Source of the DNA: Syntrophaceae bacterium
Lineage (GTDB): Bacteria > Desulfobacterota > Syntrophorhabdia > Syntrophorhabdales > WCHB1-27
NCBI GenBank assembly: GCA_003165115.1
Contig: PLSJ01000157.1
Span: forward strand, 1-6,848
DNA: 6,848 bases
Direction of reading: 5' to 3'
Part shown: in pieces, positions 5,085 to 6,848 of the stretch
How the letters are laid out: every line of letters starts with the position of its first letter
How positions within the stretch are numbered: the stretch's first letter is position 1
Program-made: the position numbers and the translations under genes
Notes under the pieces: model-generated
What the model was told of the DNA's origin: nothing
The model's database searches: none
What the model saw: only the letters and a program-made list of their open reading frames with translations

Positions 5085-6748
5085 ACATGGAATCCGGTTT
5101 CACCCCGGCCCATCTGCCCATCGTAAAGGAGTATGCGTCCCGCATGGAGCTCGTGAAGATCGTGGACGAGGCGCTCTCCTGCGGCATGAAGGTGAGTCCA
5201 GGGACGATCCTTCTCGGGCTCGTCATGAATGTCCTCTCGGGGAGATCGCCCCTTTACCGGGTAGAGGAGTTCTTCCGTCCCCGGGACGTCGCGCTCCTAC
5301 TCGGACCGGACATCACCGCGGAGATGCTCAATGACGACGCCATCGGTCGGGTGCTCGACCGTATTTACGAGTACGGGACGTGGAAGATCTTCTCCGAGGT
5401 GTGCGTGCAGTCATTCCGCAGCTTCGGCGTCGATTGCTCCGTGGTCCATCATGACACCACCTCGGTGAGCGTGTGGGGAGAATACAAGCCTGCACCCGAT
5501 GATCCCCTTCGCATTGCCCACGGGTTCAGCAAAGACAAGCGGCCCGATCTCAAGCAGTTCGTGCTCTCTCTTCTCTGCGTGGAGGGGAATCTTCCTTTCC
5601 ACGGAGGAGTGCTCTCAGGCAACGCGCCCGACAAGAAGACCAACGGAACCGTCCTTGCCGAACTTCCCCGGATCATGGCGAGTCATGGAGAAAAGGACTT
5701 CATCTACGTCGCCGACTCCGCGCTGGCAACGGAGGAGAACCTCTCCCTCATGGGGGGAAACATCCGCTTCATCACACGGCTGCCGGCCAACTTCAAGGCG
5801 TGCGGCCTGCTCATACGCGAAGCCGTCGCTTCCGGCTCCTGGGTAGATGTGGGACAACTGTCCCATAGGACGGTGAAGGGAACGGAAGTCTGCGCCGGTT
5901 ACCGTCTTCACGAAACACGGGTCGACCTCTACGGAAGGACGTACCGGGCACTGGTGGTCCACTCCGATGCCCATGACAGGCGCAGGCAGAAGCGCATCGA
6001 CAGACTGATCGAGAAAGACGCCCTCGCGGTGGAGGAGAGGGCCAGGAGCCTCAGCTGCAAGGAGTTCTTCTGCCTCCCCGACGCCCAGGCCGCGGTGGAG
6101 GCCCTCAAAGGCGGTGATTTGCACGAAGTCTCATGTTCTGTTGCGATCCGCCCAACGTACGGCCGGGGGCGGCCGAGCAAAAGCCGTATGCGCCCTGTAA
6201 AGGACATCCGCTTCTGGATAGTCACGAAGGTTAAGCAGAATAAGGAGGCCGTCGAGAAGCTGCGCGAGGAGGCCGGTTGTTTTGTCCTTCTCACCAGCGT
6301 GCCGATGGAAGAGAAGAAAGGAGCCGATCTTCTGAGGATCTACAAAGAGCAGGACGGGATCGAGAGGAATTTTGCCTTTTTGAAGGATCCTCTCGTCGCC
6401 AACGACGTGTTCCTCAAAACGCCTCGACGTATTGAGGCCATGGGGCTCGTCCTCGTGCTCTCGCTTTTACTCTGGCGCCTCATGGAGCGAGCAATGAGAC
6501 GAAAAGCGAAGGAAGAACACCTCAGGCTGCAGGGCTGGAACAACGCCGCTACGCTCAGACCCACCTCTTTCATGATGGCGTCAAAGTTCTCGCCCGTCTT
6601 CGTCGGTCTGAAGGGCGGCAGGCGTTTTCTCCTCGCCCCGCTCGACAAGGTGCAGCTTGCCTATCTGACCGCTCTGGACGTTCATCCCTCCATCTTCACG
6701 GAGATCGCTCCCGTGGATGGAGGGGTTCGTACCAGAGGTCCGTCATGA
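5081..6748 (+). CDS. IS1634-type DDE transposase
   Basis: The 555-residue transposase appears full length. The N-terminal region (about 10-110, LPIVKEYASRMELVKIVDEA, SGRSPLYRVEEFF, LNDDAIGRVLDRIYEYG) matches the DUF4277-type domain typical of the family and probably recognises the inverted repeats. The catalytic RNase H-like core follows. The first aspartate is D125 in VVHHDTTSVSVWGEY, the second D212 in IYVADSAL, and the glutamate E428 in the signature Y421-x2-Q424-x2-I427-E428 (YKEQDGIERNFAFLK). The long insertion between the last two residues is usual in IS4-like enzymes. A GRGRPSK stretch (361-367) resembles an AT-hook. A hydrophobic helix at about 452-466 belongs to the family core and is not a signal. 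The ATG overlaps the accessory gene stop, with AAGGG 5 bases upstream. All motifs are intact, so activity is possible. Confidence 0.93.
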   Translation: MNMESGFTPAHLPIVKEYASRMELVKIVDEALSCGMKVSPGTILLGLVMNVLSGRSPLYRVEEFFRPRDVALLLGPDITAEMLNDDAIGRVLDRIYEYGTWKIFSEVCVQSFRSFGVDCSVVHHDTTSVSVWGEYKPAPDDPLRIAHGFSKDKRPDLKQFVLSLLCVEGNLPFHGGVLSGNAPDKKTNGTVLAELPRIMASHGEKDFIYVADSALATEENLSLMGGNIRFITRLPANFKACGLLIREAVASGSWVDVGQLSHRTVKGTEVCAGYRLHETRVDLYGRTYRALVVHSDAHDRRRQKRIDRLIEKDALAVEERARSLSCKEFFCLPDAQAAVEALKGGDLHEVSCSVAIRPTYGRGRPSKSRMRPVKDIRFWIVTKVKQNKEAVEKLREEAGCFVLLTSVPMEEKKGADLLRIYKEQDGIERNFAFLKDPLVANDVFLKTPRRIEAMGLVLVLSLLLWRLMERAMRRKAKEEHLRLQGWNNAATLRPTSFMMASKFSPVFVGLKGGRRFLLAPLDKVQLAYLTALDVHPSIFTEIAPVDGGVRTRGPS

Positions 6749-6780
6749 TGTGCCAAAAAATGCCCTCGTGCGGGCGCGGG

Positions 6781-6797
6781 AAAGTGCGAAATATGGG
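6781..6797 (+). repeat. Right terminal inverted repeat (IRR)
   Basis: AAAGTGCGAAATATGGG is the perfect reverse complement of 4591-4607 and ends the element 49 bases after the transposase stop codon. The following 51 bases show no gene or repeat. Confidence 0.9.
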
Positions 6798-6848
6798 CTG
6801 CGTAAATTAGAAAGCCGTCAATAGGTCGTGTCTTTCCGGCAAGCCTGC

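Larger units (their letters stand above)
4591..6797 (+). mobile_element. Complete IS1634-type insertion sequence, 2207 bp
   Basis: Perfect 17-bp terminal inverted repeats bound a promoter, a small winged-helix-like gene and an IS1634-type DDE transposase gene. Both frames are intact, so the element could be active. The transposase stop lies 33 bases before the right inverted repeat, while the left non-coding part is about 170 bases and holds a hairpin and the promoter. The flanking bases (CTTGTT on the left, CTGCGT on the right) do not form a clear target-site duplication. The family call rests on the transposase; assignment to a named element would need a comparison with catalogued ISs. Confidence 0.88.

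Noticed and set aside
5615..6124. Minus-strand frames opposite the transposase
   Set aside because: They mirror the transposase codons and show no motif or start signal of their own.
6762..6775. Small GCCC/GGGC hairpin after the transposase stop
   Set aside because: The stem is only 4 bp with no T-run; too weak to call a terminator.

Overview
The window looks like a chromosomal stretch from a moderately GC-rich Gram-negative bacterium. The gene types suggest a deltaproteobacterium-like anaerobe (Desulfobacterota): a two-CBS regulator, a pgsB-pgsC-pgsW set, a protein-E-type lipoprotein and an IS1634-type transposase. This placement is inferred from recognised protein families alone; no rRNA or other phylogenetic marker is present.

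Layout. Positions 1-4513 carry five recognisable genes, all on the minus strand. Read in the direction of transcription (high to low coordinates) they are: a small lipoprotein with a surface-adhesin protein E-like domain (4513-4007); a compact operon for poly-gamma-glutamate synthesis, pgsB (3827-2619), pgsC (2619-2164) and pgsW (2167-1031), whose stops and starts overlap; and a stand-alone two-CBS-domain protein (550-107) behind its own sigma70-type promoter. GC-rich hairpins lie after the lipoprotein gene, after pgsW and after the CBS gene. The 437 bases between pgsW and the CBS start hold that promoter, a long leader with a doubtful 45-codon ORF, and otherwise no supported gene.

Positions 4591-6797 are a complete insertion sequence of 2207 bp with perfect 17-bp terminal inverted repeats. 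It is transcribed on the plus strand from a good sigma70-type promoter. It encodes a 107-residue winged-helix-like protein that overlaps (ATGA) a 555-residue IS1634-type DDE transposase with all three catalytic acidic residues visible. No target-site duplication is seen. The left end lies 77 bp upstream of the lipoprotein start codon. The last 51 bases (6798-6848) are flanking DNA with no recognisable feature.

How the genes work together. PgsB (an ATP-dependent amide ligase) and PgsC (a membrane partner) form the polymerase core that makes poly-gamma-glutamate at the inner membrane. PgsW is a membrane-anchored protein with a large domain predicted to be periplasmic, of unknown biochemical role. 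The usual Gram-positive partner PgsA/CapA is absent here. The most unusual signals are the winged-helix partner gene inside the IS and a duplicated segment of about 40 bp shared by the IS promoter and that partner's coding sequence.
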